Made by a program: the position numbers and the translations under genes. Below are positions 22,143 through 34,099 of a DNA stretch of 64,000 nucleotides, in pieces (within the stretch, counting starts at the first letter, position 1; each line of letters begins with the position of its first letter). The notes beneath the pieces are model-generated. The model searched no databases and was not told the origin of the DNA. It saw only the letters and a list, made by a program, of their open reading frames with translations. Source of the DNA: Pseudomonas rhizophila. GTDB lineage: Bacteria; Pseudomonadota; Gammaproteobacteria; Pseudomonadales; Pseudomonadaceae. The stretch lies in assembly GCF_003033885.1 (NCBI RefSeq), contig NZ_CP024081.1:266232-330231 (forward strand), given 5' to 3'.

Positions 22143-23675
22143 ATGACTAGTTTGCATGCCGACGAGGCTTTCCTCGGCCATTTCCAGTTGAGTCATGACC
22201 CTTTCGCGCCACGGGTTCCAGGCTTCAAGTTTTTCCCCGCCCAACGCAAACCGGTTCTGGGCCAGTTGCATCACCTGGCGCGTTACAGCCAGCTGTTGCT
22301 GGTGGTCACCGGCCCTCAAGGCAGCGGCAAGACCTTGCTGCGCCAGGCCCTGGTGGCCAGCACCAACAAGCAGTCGGTGCAAAGCGTGGTGGTGTCGGCT
22401 CGTGGCGCCGGTGATGCAGCCGGTGTGTTGCGTCAGGTGGCCCAGGCGCTGAATGTCGCCCAGGCTGAAGTCGGTGCGATTCTGGATCAGATCGTGCAAC
22501 TGGCGCTGACCGGGCAGGAAGTCTATCTGCTGGTGGACGACGCCGAGCAGCTCGACGAGTCGGCCCTGGAAGCCTTGCTGGCTCTGGCTGCCGGTGCGCC
22601 GGAAGGCCGTCCCCACGTCTTCCTGTTTGGTGAGTCGTCGCTGATCGCCGATCTGGAGCAGCTGAATCTTGAGCAAGAGCGCTTTCACGTCATTGAGCTG
22701 GCGCCCTACACCGAAGAAGAAACCCGTGAATACCTGGCCCAACGCCTTGAAGGCGCCGGTCGGGGCATCGAACTTTTCACCGCGGATCAGATCTCTGAGA
22801 TTCACGAAAGCTCCGATGGCTGGCCTGGAAATATTAATCAGGTGGCCCGCGATGCTCTCATCGAAGTCATGATTGCCAGCCGCTCAGCGGTAAAGCGTCC
22901 AAGTATGGGGTTCAACATGCCGAAGAAACACGTATTGGCGATTTCCGCCGTCGTCGTGGTCGCGATCGCCGCCGCCTGGCTGATGCCGGGTCGCAGCAAG
23001 GCGCCGACCACCGGCGCACCCGCCAACGAGCAGGCACAACTGCCGCTGGGCCAGGACGCCGCGCAGCCCAATGGCGCTGCCCCGGAGGTGGAGTTCGCGG
23101 GTAACACCCAGCCGATGCCGCTGCCGCTGGTCGGCCAGTCGCAACCGGTCATGCGCAGTCCCTTGGCTGAGGCCGCTGGCGGTATCACCGAGGGTGATGA
23201 CGGCGCGCCACCACCGATCGATGACACCAGCGATACGCCGCCAACCGTGACCACCAGCGCCCCACCGGCGGATGTGCCGGCTGGCCCGGCGCCAACTCCA
23301 ACTCCAGCCCCAGCCCCGGCGCCCGCTCCGGCTGCCAAGCCTGCGCCGGCTCCCGCCCCGGCCGCCAAGCCGGCCACTCAGGCCGCTGGCGGTAACTGGT
23401 ACGCCGGTCAGGCTCCAGGCAGCTACGTGGTACAGATCCTCGGCACCAGCTCCGAAGCGTCTGCGCAAAAATTCGTCAAGGAGCAGGGCGGCGAGTACCG
23501 TTATTTCAAGAAAATGCTCAACGGCAAACCGCTTTATGTCATCACCTACGGCAATTTCGCCAACCGTGATGCAGCCGTTTCCGCCATCAAGGCCTTGCCA
23601 GCGAAGGTTCAGGCTGGTAAACCTTGGCCTCGCACTGTCGCCAGCGTCCAACAGGAACTGGCAGCAACTCGCTGA
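22143..23675 (+). CDS. DamX-like protein: AAA ATPase, membrane helix and SPOR domain
   Basis: A 510-residue protein with three parts. Residues 1-255 are an ExeA-like AAA ATPase with Walker A GPQGSGKT at 57-64 and a Walker B region VYLLVDDAEQLDE. A membrane helix lies at about 262-281. A Pro/Ala-rich periplasmic stretch (with repeated PAPAPA and AAKPA) leads to a SPOR domain at about 430-505. The position after aroB matches damX of enterobacteria, which encodes a septal-ring protein. Binding of septal peptidoglycan is inferred from the SPOR domain. It starts ten bases after aroB. Confidence 0.85.
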   Translation: MTSLHADEAFLGHFQLSHDPFAPRVPGFKFFPAQRKPVLGQLHHLARYSQLLLVVTGPQGSGKTLLRQALVASTNKQSVQSVVVSARGAGDAAGVLRQVAQALNVAQAEVGAILDQIVQLALTGQEVYLLVDDAEQLDESALEALLALAAGAPEGRPHVFLFGESSLIADLEQLNLEQERFHVIELAPYTEEETREYLAQRLEGAGRGIELFTADQISEIHESSDGWPGNINQVARDALIEVMIASRSAVKRPSMGFNMPKKHVLAISAVVVVAIAAAWLMPGRSKAPTTGAPANEQAQLPLGQDAAQPNGAAPEVEFAGNTQPMPLPLVGQSQPVMRSPLAEAAGGITEGDDGAPPPIDDTSDTPPTVTTSAPPADVPAGPAPTPTPAPAPAPAPAAKPAPAPAPAAKPATQAAGGNWYAGQAPGSYVVQILGTSSEASAQKFVKEQGGEYRYFKKMLNGKPLYVITYGNFANRDAAVSAIKALPAKVQAGKPWPRTVASVQQELAATR

Positions 23676-23681
23676 AGATTC

Positions 23682-23702
23682 GGCGGCCTTACCCAGGCCG
23701 CC
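23682..23702. other. GC-rich hairpin after the DamX-like gene
   Basis: GGCGGCC and GGCCGCC form a seven-base stem with a seven-base loop, 7 bases after the stop codon. There is no T run, so it may stabilise the 3' end rather than terminate. The rest of the gap to gltB (23676-24024) holds the gltB promoter and an A+T-richer leader. Confidence 0.5.
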
Positions 23703-23886
23703 TCTCCCAGCACCTCAAAATTTCCGCAAGGGCGAGCGACCTTTCAGGCCGCGCGCCTTGTGGTGTCTGCGTCACAGTAGCGTTTGAGTCGCAGCGGTCG
23801 AACCCAAAAAAGTTTTGACTAGCACAGCGTATAGCTTTAAACCTTTCACAAATGCGACATGGATTTGCGACGTTTCGTCGTCAAAT

Positions 23887-23915
23887 TTGTGAGCCCTTGT
23901 GTCGGTGTGTACAAT
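23887..23915 (+). promoter_or_regulatory. Sigma-70 promoter of gltBD
   Basis: TTGTGA at 23887-23892 and TACAAT at 23910-23915 are 17 bases apart. The leader to the gltB ATG would be about 105 bases. Confidence 0.55.
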
Positions 23916-24024
23916 GACCTCCCTTTTGCCCCCGCAAAGCTGGCGTACGTTCGGCGCGGCACGCAACTGGCTGAATTGAAAAGAAATTTGCCTCGATAAG
24001 AGGCAGCCTGGTGAGAAAGTGTCT

Positions 24025-27000
24025 ATGAAAGCAGGTCTGTACCAACCAGATGAATTCAAGGATAACTGCGGTTTCGGCCTGATTGCTCATATGCAGGGCG
24101 AACCCAGCCATACCCTTTTACAAACGGCCATTGAGGCCCTGACCTGCATGACCCACCGCGGTGGGATCAACGCCGACGGCAAGACCGGTGACGGTTGTGG
24201 CTTGCTGATTCAAAAGCCTGACGAGTTCCTGCGTGCCATTGCCCAGGAAACGTTTGGCGTGACCCTGCCCAAGCAGTACGCGGTGGGCATGGTGTTCTTC
24301 AATCAGGACCCGGTGAAGGCCCAAGCGGCTCGCGAAAACATGAACCGCGAGATCCTGGCCGCCGGCCTGCAATTGGTGGGCTGGCGCAAGGTGCCGATCG
24401 ACACCAGCGTCCTCGGCCGCCTGGCCCTTGAGCGTCTGCCGCAGATCGAACAAGTGTTCATCGCGGGCGAAGGCCTGAGCGACCAGGACATGTCGATCAA
24501 GCTGTTCAGCTCCCGTCGTCGTTCGTCCGTGGCCAACGCCGCCGACACCGATCACTACATCTGCAGCTTTTCCCACAAGACCATCATCTATAAAGGCCTG
24601 ATGATGCCGGCGGACCTGACCGCCTTCTATCCGGACCTGAGCGACGAGCGCCTGAAAACCGCGATCTGCGTGTTCCACCAGCGCTTCTCCACTAACACCC
24701 TGCCGAAATGGCCGCTGGCCCAGCCATTCCGCTTCCTCGCCCACAACGGCGAGATCAACACCATCACCGGCAACCGCAACTGGGCGCTGGCCCGTCGCAC
24801 CAAGTTCGCCAACGATCTGATGCCGGATCTGGAAGAACTCGGCCCGCTGGTCAACCGTGTGGGCTCGGACTCCTCGAGCATGGACAACATGCTGGAACTG
24901 ATGGTCACCGGCGGCATCGACCTGTTCCGTGGCGTGCGCATGCTGGTGCCGCCGGCCTGGCAGAACGTCGAGACCATGGACCCGGACCTGCGTGCGTTCT
25001 ACGAATACAACTCCATGCACATGGAACCGTGGGACGGCCCGGCCGGTATCGTCATGACCGACGGCCGCTACGCCGTGTGCCTGCTCGACCGTAACGGTCT
25101 GCGTCCGGCGCGCTGGGTAACCACCACCAACGGGTTCATCACCCTGGCTTCGGAAATCGGTGTCTGGAACTACCAGCCCGAAGACGTCATCGCCAAGGGC
25201 CGCGTGGGCCCGGGCCAGATCTTTGCCGTGGACACCGAAACCGGCCAGATCCTCGACACCGACGCCATCGACAACCGTCTCAAGTCCCGTCATCCGTACA
25301 AGCAATGGCTGCGCAAGAACGCCCTGCGCATTCAGGCGACCATGGAGGACAACGATCACGGTTCGGCTTTTTACGACGTCGATCAGCTCAAGCAGTACAT
25401 GAAGATGTACCAGGTGACGTTCGAAGAGCGTGACCAGGTGCTGCGTCCGTTGGGTGAGCAGGGCTACGAAGCGGTCGGTTCCATGGGCGACGACACGCCG
25501 ATGGCCGTGCTGTCCCAGCGCGTGCGTACGCCGTACGACTATTTCCGCCAGCAGTTCGCTCAGGTGACCAACCCACCGATCGACCCGCTGCGCGAAGCGA
25601 TCGTGATGTCCCTGGAAATCTGCCTCGGTGCCGAGCGCAACATCTTCCAAGAGTCGCCGGAACACGCCTCGCGTGTGATCCTCAGTTCGCCGGTCATTTC
25701 CCCGGCCAAATGGCGCTCGCTGACCAACCTCGACCGCCCGGGTTTCCAGCGTCAGGTCATCGACCTGAACTACGACGAAAGCGTGGGCCTTGAAGCGGCG
25801 ATCCGCAACGTGGCCGATCAGGCTGAAGAAGCCGCGCGCGCCGGTCGCACCCAAATCGTGCTGACCGACCGTCACATCGCCCCGGGCAAGTTGCCGATCC
25901 ACGCGTCGTTGGCCACCGGTGCGGTGCACCATCGCCTGACCGAAAAAGGCCTGCGTTGCGATTCCAACATCCTGGTGGAAACCGCCACCGCTCGCGATCC
26001 GCATCACTTTGCGGTGCTGATCGGTTTCGGTGCCTCGGCGGTGTATCCGTTCCTGGCCTATGAAGTGCTGGGTGACCTGATCCGTACCGGTGAAGTGCTG
26101 GGCGACCTCTATGAGGTGTTCAAGAACTACCGCAAAGGCATCACCAAGGGCCTGCTCAAGATCCTCTCGAAGATGGGGATCTCGACCATCGCTTCGTACC
26201 GCGGTGCGCAACTGTTCGAGGCCATCGGCCTGTCCGAAGAAGTCTGCGAGCTGAGCTTCCGTGGCGTGCCGAGCCGCATCAAGGGTGCGCGTTTCGTCGA
26301 CATCGAAGCCGAACAGAAAGCCCTGGCGGCCGAAGCCTGGAGCCCGCGCAAGCCGATCCAGCAAGGCGGCCTGCTGAAGTTCGTCCACGGTGGCGAATAC
26401 CACGCCTATAACCCGGACGTGGTCAACACCTTGCAAGCCGCCGTGCAGCAGGGCGACTACGGCAAGTTCAAGGAATACACCTCGCTGGTGGACAACCGTC
26501 CGGTGTCGATGATTCGCGACCTGCTAAAGGTCAAGACCCTGGACACGCCGCTGGACATCAGCGAAATCGAGCCGCTGGAATCGGTGCTCAAGCGCTTCGA
26601 TTCCGCCGGTATCTCCTTGGGTGCCTTGTCTCCGGAAGCTCATGAAGCCCTGGCTGAAGCCATGAACCGCCTCGGCGCGCGTTCCAACTCCGGCGAAGGC
26701 GGTGAAGACCCGGCGCGCTACGGCACTATCAAGAGTTCGAAAATCAAGCAGGTGGCCACCGGCCGCTTCGGTGTGACACCGGAGTACCTGGTCAACGCTG
26801 AAGTGCTGCAGATCAAGGTTGCCCAGGGCGCCAAGCCCGGCGAAGGCGGCCAACTGCCCGGCGGCAAGGTCAACGGCCTGATCGCCAAGCTGCGTTACGC
26901 AGTACCCGGCGTGACCCTGATCTCACCGCCGCCGCATCACGACATCTATTCGATCGAAGACTTGTCGCAACTGATCTTCGACCTCAAGCAGGTGAACCCG

Positions 27001-28473
27001 AAGGCGCTGGTCTCGGTGAAGCTGGTGGCAGAAGCCGGCGTTGGCACCATCGCCGCCGGTGTGGCCAAGGCCTACGCCGACCTGATCACCATCTCCGGCT
27101 ATGACGGCGGCACCGGCGCATCGCCGCTGACCTCGATCAAATATGCCGGCGCGCCGTGGGAACTGGGCCTGGCCGAGACCCACCAGACCCTGCGCGGCAA
27201 CGACCTGCGCGGCAAGGTCCGGGTGCAGACTGATGGCGGCCTGAAAACCGGCCTGGACGTGATCAAGGCGGCCATCCTCGGCGCCGAGAGCTTCGGCTTC
27301 GGCACCGCGCCGATGATCGCCCTGGGTTGCAAGTACCTGCGTATCTGCCACCTGAACAACTGCGCTACCGGTGTGGCGACCCAGAACGAAAAGCTGCGCA
27401 AGGACCACTACATCGGTACCGTCGACATGGTGGTGAACTTCTTCACCTACGTCGCCGAGGAAACCCGCGAGTGGCTGGCGAAGCTGGGCGTGCGCTCGCT
27501 CGAAGAGCTGATCGGCCGTACCGACCTGCTGGAAGTGCTCGAGGGCCAGACCGCCAAGCAGCATCACCTGGACCTGACGCCGTTGCTGGGCAGCGATCTC
27601 ATCCCGGCGGACAAACCACAGTTCTGCCAGGTTGATCGCAACCCGCCGTTCGACAAGGGTGAGTTGGCCGAGAAGATGGTCGACATGGCCGCTTCGGCGA
27701 TCAACGACCTCAGTGGTGCCGAGTTCGAGCTGGATATCTGCAACTGCGACCGTTCCATCGGCGCGCGGATCTCTGGTGAAATCGCGCGCAAGCACGGCAA
27801 CCAGGGCATGGCCAAGGCGCCGATCACCTTCCGCTTCAAGGGCACTGCAGGCCAGAGCTTCGGCGTCTGGAACGCCGGTGGCCTGGATATGTATCTGGAA
27901 GGCGATGCCAACGATTACGTGGGCAAGGGCATGACCGGCGGCAAACTGGTCATCGTTCCGCCCAAGGCCAGCGTCTACAAGACTCAGGACAGTGCCATCA
28001 TCGGCAACACCTGCCTGTACGGCGCCACGGGCGGCAAGCTGTTCGCCGCCGGCACCGCGGGCGAGCGTTTCGCCGTGCGTAACTCCGGGGCCCACACTGT
28101 GGTGGAAGGCACCGGTGATCATTGCTGCGAGTACATGACCGGTGGTTTCGTCTGTGTCCTGGGCAAGACCGGTTACAACTTCGGCTCTGGCATGACCGGC
28201 GGTTTCGCCTACGTGCTCGACCAGGACAACACCTTCGTTGACCGGGTCAATCACGAACTGGTGGAAATCCAGCGGATCAGCGGCGAGGCGATGGAAGCCT
28301 ACCGCAGCCACTTGCAGCGCGTGCTGGACGAATACGTCGAGGAAACCGACAGCGAGTGGGGTCGTGAACTCGCCGAAAACCTCGATGACTATCTGCGTCG
28401 TTTCTGGCTGGTCAAGCCCAAGGCTGCCAACCTGAAATCGTTGCTTTCCAGCACCCGTGCCAACCCGCAGTGA
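24025..28473 (+). CDS. gltB: Glutamate synthase, large subunit
   Basis: Produces glutamate from glutamine and 2-oxoglutarate. It has 1482 residues from ATG 24025; an in-frame GTG two codons earlier sits too close to the GAGAAA element. After a 14-residue propeptide, Cys15 (DNCGFGL) becomes the N-terminal nucleophile of the glutaminase domain. The FMN-binding synthase domain includes [14 protein letters not shown] and [13 protein letters not shown]. The 3Fe-4S ligands are Cys1102, Cys1108 and Cys1113 ([12 protein letters not shown]). A C-terminal beta-helix domain with repeated GG turns follows ([11 protein letters not shown]). gltD lies 33 bases downstream. Confidence 0.97.
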   Translation: MKAGLYQPDEFKDNCGFGLIAHMQGEPSHTLLQTAIEALTCMTHRGGINADGKTGDGCGLLIQKPDEFLRAIAQETFGVTLPKQYAVGMVFFNQDPVKAQAARENMNREILAAGLQLVGWRKVPIDTSVLGRLALERLPQIEQVFIAGEGLSDQDMSIKLFSSRRRSSVANAADTDHYICSFSHKTIIYKGLMMPADLTAFYPDLSDERLKTAICVFHQRFSTNTLPKWPLAQPFRFLAHNGEINTITGNRNWALARRTKFANDLMPDLEELGPLVNRVGSDSSSMDNMLELMVTGGIDLFRGVRMLVPPAWQNVETMDPDLRAFYEYNSMHMEPWDGPAGIVMTDGRYAVCLLDRNGLRPARWVTTTNGFITLASEIGVWNYQPEDVIAKGRVGPGQIFAVDTETGQILDTDAIDNRLKSRHPYKQWLRKNALRIQATMEDNDHGSAFYDVDQLKQYMKMYQVTFEERDQVLRPLGEQGYEAVGSMGDDTPMAVLSQRVRTPYDYFRQQFAQVTNPPIDPLREAIVMSLEICLGAERNIFQESPEHASRVILSSPVISPAKWRSLTNLDRPGFQRQVIDLNYDESVGLEAAIRNVADQAEEAARAGRTQIVLTDRHIAPGKLPIHASLATGAVHHRLTEKGLRCDSNILVETATARDPHHFAVLIGFGASAVYPFLAYEVLGDLIRTGEVLGDLYEVFKNYRKGITKGLLKILSKMGISTIASYRGAQLFEAIGLSEEVCELSFRGVPSRIKGARFVDIEAEQKALAAEAWSPRKPIQQGGLLKFVHGGEYHAYNPDVVNTLQAAVQQGDYGKFKEYTSLVDNRPVSMIRDLLKVKTLDTPLDISEIEPLESVLKRFDSAGISLGALSPEAHEALAEAMNRLGARSNSGEGGEDPARYGTIKSSKIKQVATGRFGVTPEYLVNAEVLQIKVAQGAKPGEGGQLPGGKVNGLIAKLRYAVPGVTLISPPPHHDIYSIEDLSQLIFDLKQVNPKALVSVKLVAEAGVGTIAAGVAKAYADLITISGYDGGTGASPLTSIKYAGAPWELGLAETHQTLRGNDLRGKVRVQTDGGLKTGLDVIKAAILGAESFGFGTAPMIALGCKYLRICHLNNCATGVATQNEKLRKDHYIGTVDMVVNFFTYVAEETREWLAKLGVRSLEELIGRTDLLEVLEGQTAKQHHLDLTPLLGSDLIPADKPQFCQVDRNPPFDKGELAEKMVDMAASAINDLSGAEFELDICNCDRSIGARISGEIARKHGNQGMAKAPITFRFKGTAGQSFGVWNAGGLDMYLEGDANDYVGKGMTGGKLVIVPPKASVYKTQDSAIIGNTCLYGATGGKLFAAGTAGERFAVRNSGAHTVVEGTGDHCCEYMTGGFVCVLGKTGYNFGSGMTGGFAYVLDQDNTFVDRVNHELVEIQRISGEAMEAYRSHLQRVLDEYVEETDSEWGRELAENLDDYLRRFWLVKPKAANLKSLLSSTRANPQ

Positions 28474-29925
<1,452 letters not shown>

Positions 29926-29953
29926 TCATTTCCTGAATGGGAATGCAATCAAA

Positions 29954-30044
29954 TGTGGGAGCGAGCTTGCTCGCGATAGCGGCGAATCAGTCGACGAAAA
30001 TGTTGAATGTGATGCCCTCATCGCGAGCAAGCTTGCTCCCACAG
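29954..30044. repeat. REP pair (REPIN-like), GTGGGAGCGAGC family
   Basis: Inverted GTGGGAGCGAGCTTGCTCGCGA copies between gltD and its terminator. Confidence 0.88.
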
Positions 30045-30090
30045 TGGTTTTAGGTGTTGCCTGATACCGCGACAAATTGCCCCGATAGAT

Positions 30091-30118
30091 AAAAGGCACG
30101 GCTCTTGCCGTGCCTTTT
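30091..30118 (+). terminator. Terminator after gltD, symmetric
   Basis: AAAAGGCACGGC pairs with GCCGTGCCTTTT around a TCTT loop. A and T runs flank both sides. It ends about 50 bases before hemE. Confidence 0.85.
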
Positions 30119-30165
30119 GCGTCGCGCTCTGAGAAAATGCCCGCACTTTTTTTCCGGATGCCGAC

Positions 30166-31233
30166 ATGACTGCCCTGAAGAACGACCGTTTCCTCCGTGC
30201 CCTGCTCAAGCAACCCGTAGACGTCACCCCCGTGTGGATGATGCGTCAGGCCGGTCGCTACTTGCCGGAATACCGCGCCAGTCGGGCCAAGGCCGGCGAC
30301 TTCATGAGCCTGTGCATGAATCCCCAGTTCGCCTGCGAAGTCACGATGCAGCCGCTGGATCGTTACCCGCAGCTGGACGCGGCGATTCTGTTTTCCGACA
30401 TTCTCACCATTCCCGACGCCATGGGCCAGGGTCTGTACTTCGAGACCGGCGAAGGCCCGCGCTTCAAGAAAGTCGTCAGCACTCTGGCCGACATCGAAGC
30501 CCTGCCGATCCCCGATCCGCAGAAGGACCTGGGTTATGTCATGGACGCGGTCAGCACCATCCGTCGAGAACTCAACGGTCGCGTGCCGCTGATCGGCTTC
30601 TCCGGCAGCCCCTGGACCCTGGCCACCTACATGGTCGAAGGCGGCTCGTCGAAAGACTTCCGCAAGACCAAGGCGATGCTCTACGACAACCCGCAAGCCA
30701 TGCACCTGCTGCTGGACAAGCTGGCCCAGTCGGTGACGTCCTATCTCAACGGGCAGATCCTGGCCGGTGCGCAAGCGGTGCAGATCTTCGACACCTGGGG
30801 CGGCAATCTCTCGGCGGCGGCGTACCAGGAGTTTTCCCTGGCCTACATGCGCAAGATCGTCAGCGGCCTGATCCGCGAACATGAAGGTCGTAAAGTACCG
30901 GTGATCCTGTTCACCAAGAACGGCGGCCTGTGGCTGGAAAGCATCGCCGATGCCGGTGCCGACGCTCTGGGCCTGGATTGGACCTGCGACATTGGCAACG
31001 CCCGCGAGCGTGTCGGCAGCAAAGTCGCTCTGCAAGGCAACATGGATCCGACTGTGCTTTACGCCAAACCGCAAGCCATCCGCAACGAAGTCGGGCGCAT
31101 CCTCGCCAGCTATGGCAAGGGCAGCGGTCATGTGTTCAACCTTGGCCATGGCATTACGCCGGAAGTCGATCCGGAACACGCCGGTGCTTTCCTGCGCGCG
31201 GTGCATGAGTTGTCGGCGCAATACCACGACTGA
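30166..31233 (+). CDS. hemE: Uroporphyrinogen decarboxylase
   Basis: Decarboxylates the four acetate side chains of uroporphyrinogen III to give coproporphyrinogen III in haem synthesis. It has 355 residues. The signature [16 protein letters not shown] near residue 25, the [14 protein letters not shown] segment with the catalytic aspartate, and [13 protein letters not shown] are intact. [15 protein letters not shown] closes the barrel. It is monocistronic between two terminators. Confidence 0.97.
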   Translation: MTALKNDRFLRALLKQPVDVTPVWMMRQAGRYLPEYRASRAKAGDFMSLCMNPQFACEVTMQPLDRYPQLDAAILFSDILTIPDAMGQGLYFETGEGPRFKKVVSTLADIEALPIPDPQKDLGYVMDAVSTIRRELNGRVPLIGFSGSPWTLATYMVEGGSSKDFRKTKAMLYDNPQAMHLLLDKLAQSVTSYLNGQILAGAQAVQIFDTWGGNLSAAAYQEFSLAYMRKIVSGLIREHEGRKVPVILFTKNGGLWLESIADAGADALGLDWTCDIGNARERVGSKVALQGNMDPTVLYAKPQAIRNEVGRILASYGKGSGHVFNLGHGITPEVDPEHAGAFLRAVHELSAQYHD

Positions 31234-31250
31234 TCGTAGCTCGCTCATCC

Positions 31251-31286
31251 AGCCTGTCGGGATTCGTTCCAGGCAGGCTTTTTTTT
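31251..31286 (+). terminator. Rho-independent terminator of hemE
   Basis: AGCCTG pairs with CAGGCT over a 17-base loop and is followed by eight T residues, 18 bases after the hemE stop. Confidence 0.75.
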
Positions 31287-31410
31287 GCCTGCTAATTATT
31301 CAATGAAACAAGTTGGCTATGTTTGTCGGTTTATCTGTTTTCTTTTGTTTAGTAACTAACTTTGCCTGTAAGAAGTTTTTCTTCTGGACTCGGAAAAATA
31401 GATTCAGGGA

Positions 31411-31767
31411 TTGTTCCTTCTATTTACCTCGATCTGGCAGCCCACCCGACATCGGCTCGACCTGGCCGAGCGTCAGTATTGGCAGCAGGCCGAACTCGCT
31501 GCCCGGATCCAGCGCCTGGACCCCACCGGCGCTACGACCGCCACGAGCCCTTTGTCCGTCAGGATCAACGACAGTGCGACGGCCGCGGGGCTGGAGCTGG
31601 CGGAGCTGGAGATCGACGGTGATTCGTTACGGCTTGCCGTCAGTGGCGATGCCAATCGACTGCTCGACTGGCTGGATCGACACGAGCGGGACGGCGCCTC
31701 CTTGCAGGTGCTGAGCCTGGAAGTGCGCAACGGTGTCCTGGACGCGCGGATGGTGTTGGGGCAATGA
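31411..31767 (+). pseudogene. GspM/XcpZ-like type II secretion remnant, 5'-truncated
   Basis: Residues from SIWQPTRHRLDLAERQYWQQ onward match the post-membrane coiled-coil and small ferredoxin-like domain of GspM, a bitopic inner-membrane protein of type II secretion (AAGLELAELEIDGDSLRLAVSG, then LLDWLDRHERDGASLQVLSL). The normal N-terminal cytoplasmic part and most of the membrane helix are missing. The frame is closed by a stop at 31399, and the only start is a TTG without a ribosome-binding site. The preceding 120 bases (31290-31410) are A+T-rich and resemble no gene. No other gsp gene is nearby, so this is probably what is left of a lost locus. The family call is from pattern only. Confidence 0.55.
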
Positions 31768-31802
31768 CTTGAGCGGCGGGCCAGCGCCTGAACAGTGTCC
31801 GC

Positions 31803-33077
31803 TCAAACCTGAGCGTTGCCCGGCAACACCGGCAACTTCGCCAGTTTCACCGCCACCAGCAACGCCACCACCAGCAAGCCGCCGATGAACAGGCTGACAC
31901 CGTTCCATCCGCCCAGATGCCAGGCTACCCCGCCAGCCGTACCTGCGACGCTGGAGCCGGCGTAGTAGCTGAACAGGTACAACGACGAGGCCTGTCCCTT
32001 GGCTTTGGTTGCGCGGCGGCCGATCCAACTGCTGGCGACCGAGTGAGCGCCGAAGAAGCCGAAGGTGAACACCAGCATGCCCAGGATCACCAGCCACAGC
32101 GGCGTGGTCATGGTCAGCGCAAGACCGGCCAGCATCAGCGCGATAGTCGCCCAGAGCATTTTGCGACGGCCGTGTTTGTCGGCCAGTGCGCCGACTTTCG
32201 CCGAGCTGTAGATACCCGACAGGTAGACCACCGAGAGCAACCCGACAAAGGCCTGGTCCAAGTGATAAGGCCCGGCCAGCAGGCGATAGCCGATGTAGTT
32301 GAACAGCGTCACGAATGCACCCATCAATACGAAAGCTTCGAGAAACAATAGCGGCAACCCGGCATCGCGAAAGTGCATGGTGAAACCGTCCAGCAAGCTG
32401 CGCGGATGCAGCGAGCGGGGGCGGAAATTGCGTGACTCGGGAAGAATCCTCCAGAACACCGCCGCCGCGATCAAGGCCAGGCCACCGACCACCAGCATCG
32501 CGGCGTGCCAGCTGACGAAGTCAATCAGCACCCCGGCGATCAAGCGGCCGCTCATGCCTCCGATGGCGTTGCCGGCGATGTACAAGCCCATCGCCAGGCC
32601 AATGTGCTTGGGATGGATTTCTTCACCCAGGTAAGTCATCGCGACTGCCGCCACGCCGCTCAACGACAACCCCACCAGAGCGCGCAGCACCAGTACACCC
32701 TGCCAGGTCGGCATCATCGCGCTGGCAATGGTGCACAACGCCGCGGCAAACAGGGCCGCGACCATCACTGACTTGCGGCCGATGCGATCGGAAATCGGGC
32801 CGGTGATCAGCAGCCCGACGGCGAGCAGGCCGGTCGCCACCGACAGGATCAGACTGCTCTGGGCGGCATTGATGGAAAACTCTTCGGAGAGCAGCGGCAT
32901 CATCGGTTGCACGCAATACAACAGGGCGAAGGTCGCAAAACCGCCACAAAACAACGCCAGCACCGTACGCATGAACAACGGTGTGCCTTTTTCGATGTAG
33001 ATGTCTTTGCGTCCGGTGACGCCATCATCGGCAGGCGGAGGGATCTCATGGGCCAGTGGAGCGACAGCAGTTTTCAC
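31803..33077 (-). CDS. MFS transporter, YnfM-like
   Basis: A 424-residue major facilitator with 12 predicted membrane helices. The loop 2-3 signature appears as GPISDRIGRKSVMVA near residues 93-107, with a related motif ADKHGRRKMLW in the second half. The cytoplasmic N-terminus is about 30 residues. The start is GTG 33077 with GAGG before it. Its divergent partner is a LysR regulator, as with E. coli ynfM/ynfL, which suggests an induced efflux pump of unknown substrate. It is convergent with the gspM remnant, 35 bases away. Confidence 0.88.
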   Translation of the reverse strand: MKTAVAPLAHEIPPPADDGVTGRKDIYIEKGTPLFMRTVLALFCGGFATFALLYCVQPMMPLLSEEFSINAAQSSLILSVATGLLAVGLLITGPISDRIGRKSVMVAALFAAALCTIASAMMPTWQGVLVLRALVGLSLSGVAAVAMTYLGEEIHPKHIGLAMGLYIAGNAIGGMSGRLIAGVLIDFVSWHAAMLVVGGLALIAAAVFWRILPESRNFRPRSLHPRSLLDGFTMHFRDAGLPLLFLEAFVLMGAFVTLFNYIGYRLLAGPYHLDQAFVGLLSVVYLSGIYSSAKVGALADKHGRRKMLWATIALMLAGLALTMTTPLWLVILGMLVFTFGFFGAHSVASSWIGRRATKAKGQASSLYLFSYYAGSSVAGTAGGVAWHLGGWNGVSLFIGGLLVVALLVAVKLAKLPVLPGNAQV

Positions 33078-33142
33078 GGTGAACCTCGCAGGAGCACGAC
33101 CAGGCAGGCAATGGAAAAAGCATATAGCCGGTTAATGTTTCT

Positions 33143-33191
33143 ATCCAATATATTGTTCGACCTGTTTAAGACGTTCTACGACCTATTGGAT
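33143..33191. promoter_or_regulatory. Inverted repeat between the MFS gene and its LysR regulator
   Basis: ATCCAATA at 33143-33150 and TATTGGAT at 33184-33191 are perfect inverted copies 33 bases apart, centred in the divergent promoter region. The spacing, about four helical turns between arm centres, would suit a LysR tetramer bending DNA. Its use by the adjacent regulator is inferred. Confidence 0.5.
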
Positions 33192-33196
33192 TGCTT

Positions 33197-34099
33197 ATGG
33201 AACTGCGTCATCTGCGTTACTTCATAGCCGTTGCCGAAGAACTGCATTTTGGTCGCGCCGCGCTGGCGCTGGGCATCTCCCAGCCGCCCCTTAGCCAGCA
33301 GATCCAGGCACTGGAGCAAGAGATCGGCGCGCGGCTGTTCAATCGCACCAATCGTCGCGTCGAACTGAGTGAAGCCGGACGTTTGTTTCTCGAAGAGGCC
33401 CGACAGGTGCTGGCCCAGGTCGACAAGGCCGCCGATGTCGCCCGCCGCGCAGAGTTGGGCGAACTGGGCGAGCTGAAAATCGGCTTCACATCATCGGCGC
33501 CTTTCAACTCCACCATCCCCCAGGCGATTTTCACGTTTCGCCAGCGCTTTCCCGCTGTACACCTGAACCTTCGGGAAATGAGCAGCACCCAAGTGGCTGA
33601 CGCCCTGGTGGACGAGGCAATCGAGGTGGGCATCATGCGGCCCTTGCCGCTGCCCGACTCTCTGCAGGAGATCGAATTGAGCCGCGAGCCGCTGGTGGCC
33701 GTGCTCAGTTCCAAGCATCCACTGGCCCAGGGCAGCGAAGGGGGGCTGTTCCTCTCTGCACTGGCCCAGGAACCGTTCGTGTTCTTCCCCCGCAGCTACG
33801 GCAGCGGTCTCTATGCACAACTCCTGAGCCTGGCCCGCGACGCCGGCTTCAGCCCGAACTTCGCCCAGGAGGCCGGTGAGGCCATGACCATCATCGGCCT
33901 GGTGGCGGCGGGGCTGGGCGTCTCGGTCCTGCCGGCGTCCTACCAGCGCATGCGTATTGACGGCGTGGTCTACCGGCCACTGCTCGATCCGGCGGCAATG
34001 TCGGCGGTGTGGCTGGTGCAACGTAAGGATCAGTGCTCGCCGATGGCAAGGGCGTTTGTGGAGTTGTTGACTAATGTCGTGGATTTGTCTGTTTCTTAG
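33197..34099 (+). CDS. LysR-family transcriptional regulator (YnfL-like)
   Basis: A 300-residue regulator. The winged helix-turn-helix occupies residues 1-60 (MELRHLRYFIAVAEELHFGRA, then SQPPLSQQIQALEQEIG). The effector-binding domain runs from about 90 onward. I start at ATG 33197, the usual first residue of the family; an in-frame TTG lies two codons upstream. It is probably the regulator of the divergent MFS gene. Its last 29 bases overlap the 3' end of the convergent small membrane protein gene at 34071-34502. Confidence 0.9.
   Translation: MELRHLRYFIAVAEELHFGRAALALGISQPPLSQQIQALEQEIGARLFNRTNRRVELSEAGRLFLEEARQVLAQVDKAADVARRAELGELGELKIGFTSSAPFNSTIPQAIFTFRQRFPAVHLNLREMSSTQVADALVDEAIEVGIMRPLPLPDSLQEIELSREPLVAVLSSKHPLAQGSEGGLFLSALAQEPFVFFPRSYGSGLYAQLLSLARDAGFSPNFAQEAGEAMTIIGLVAAGLGVSVLPASYQRMRIDGVVYRPLLDPAAMSAVWLVQRKDQCSPMARAFVELLTNVVDLSVS

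Noticed and set aside
24118..26436. 772-codon minus-strand open frame inside gltB
   Set aside because: Antisense shadow of gltB; rich in His, Val and Gly with no family pattern.
31313..31714. 133-codon open frame beginning in the A+T-rich stretch after hemE
   Set aside because: Its second half is a shadow of the gspM remnant in another frame and its first half has no family pattern.
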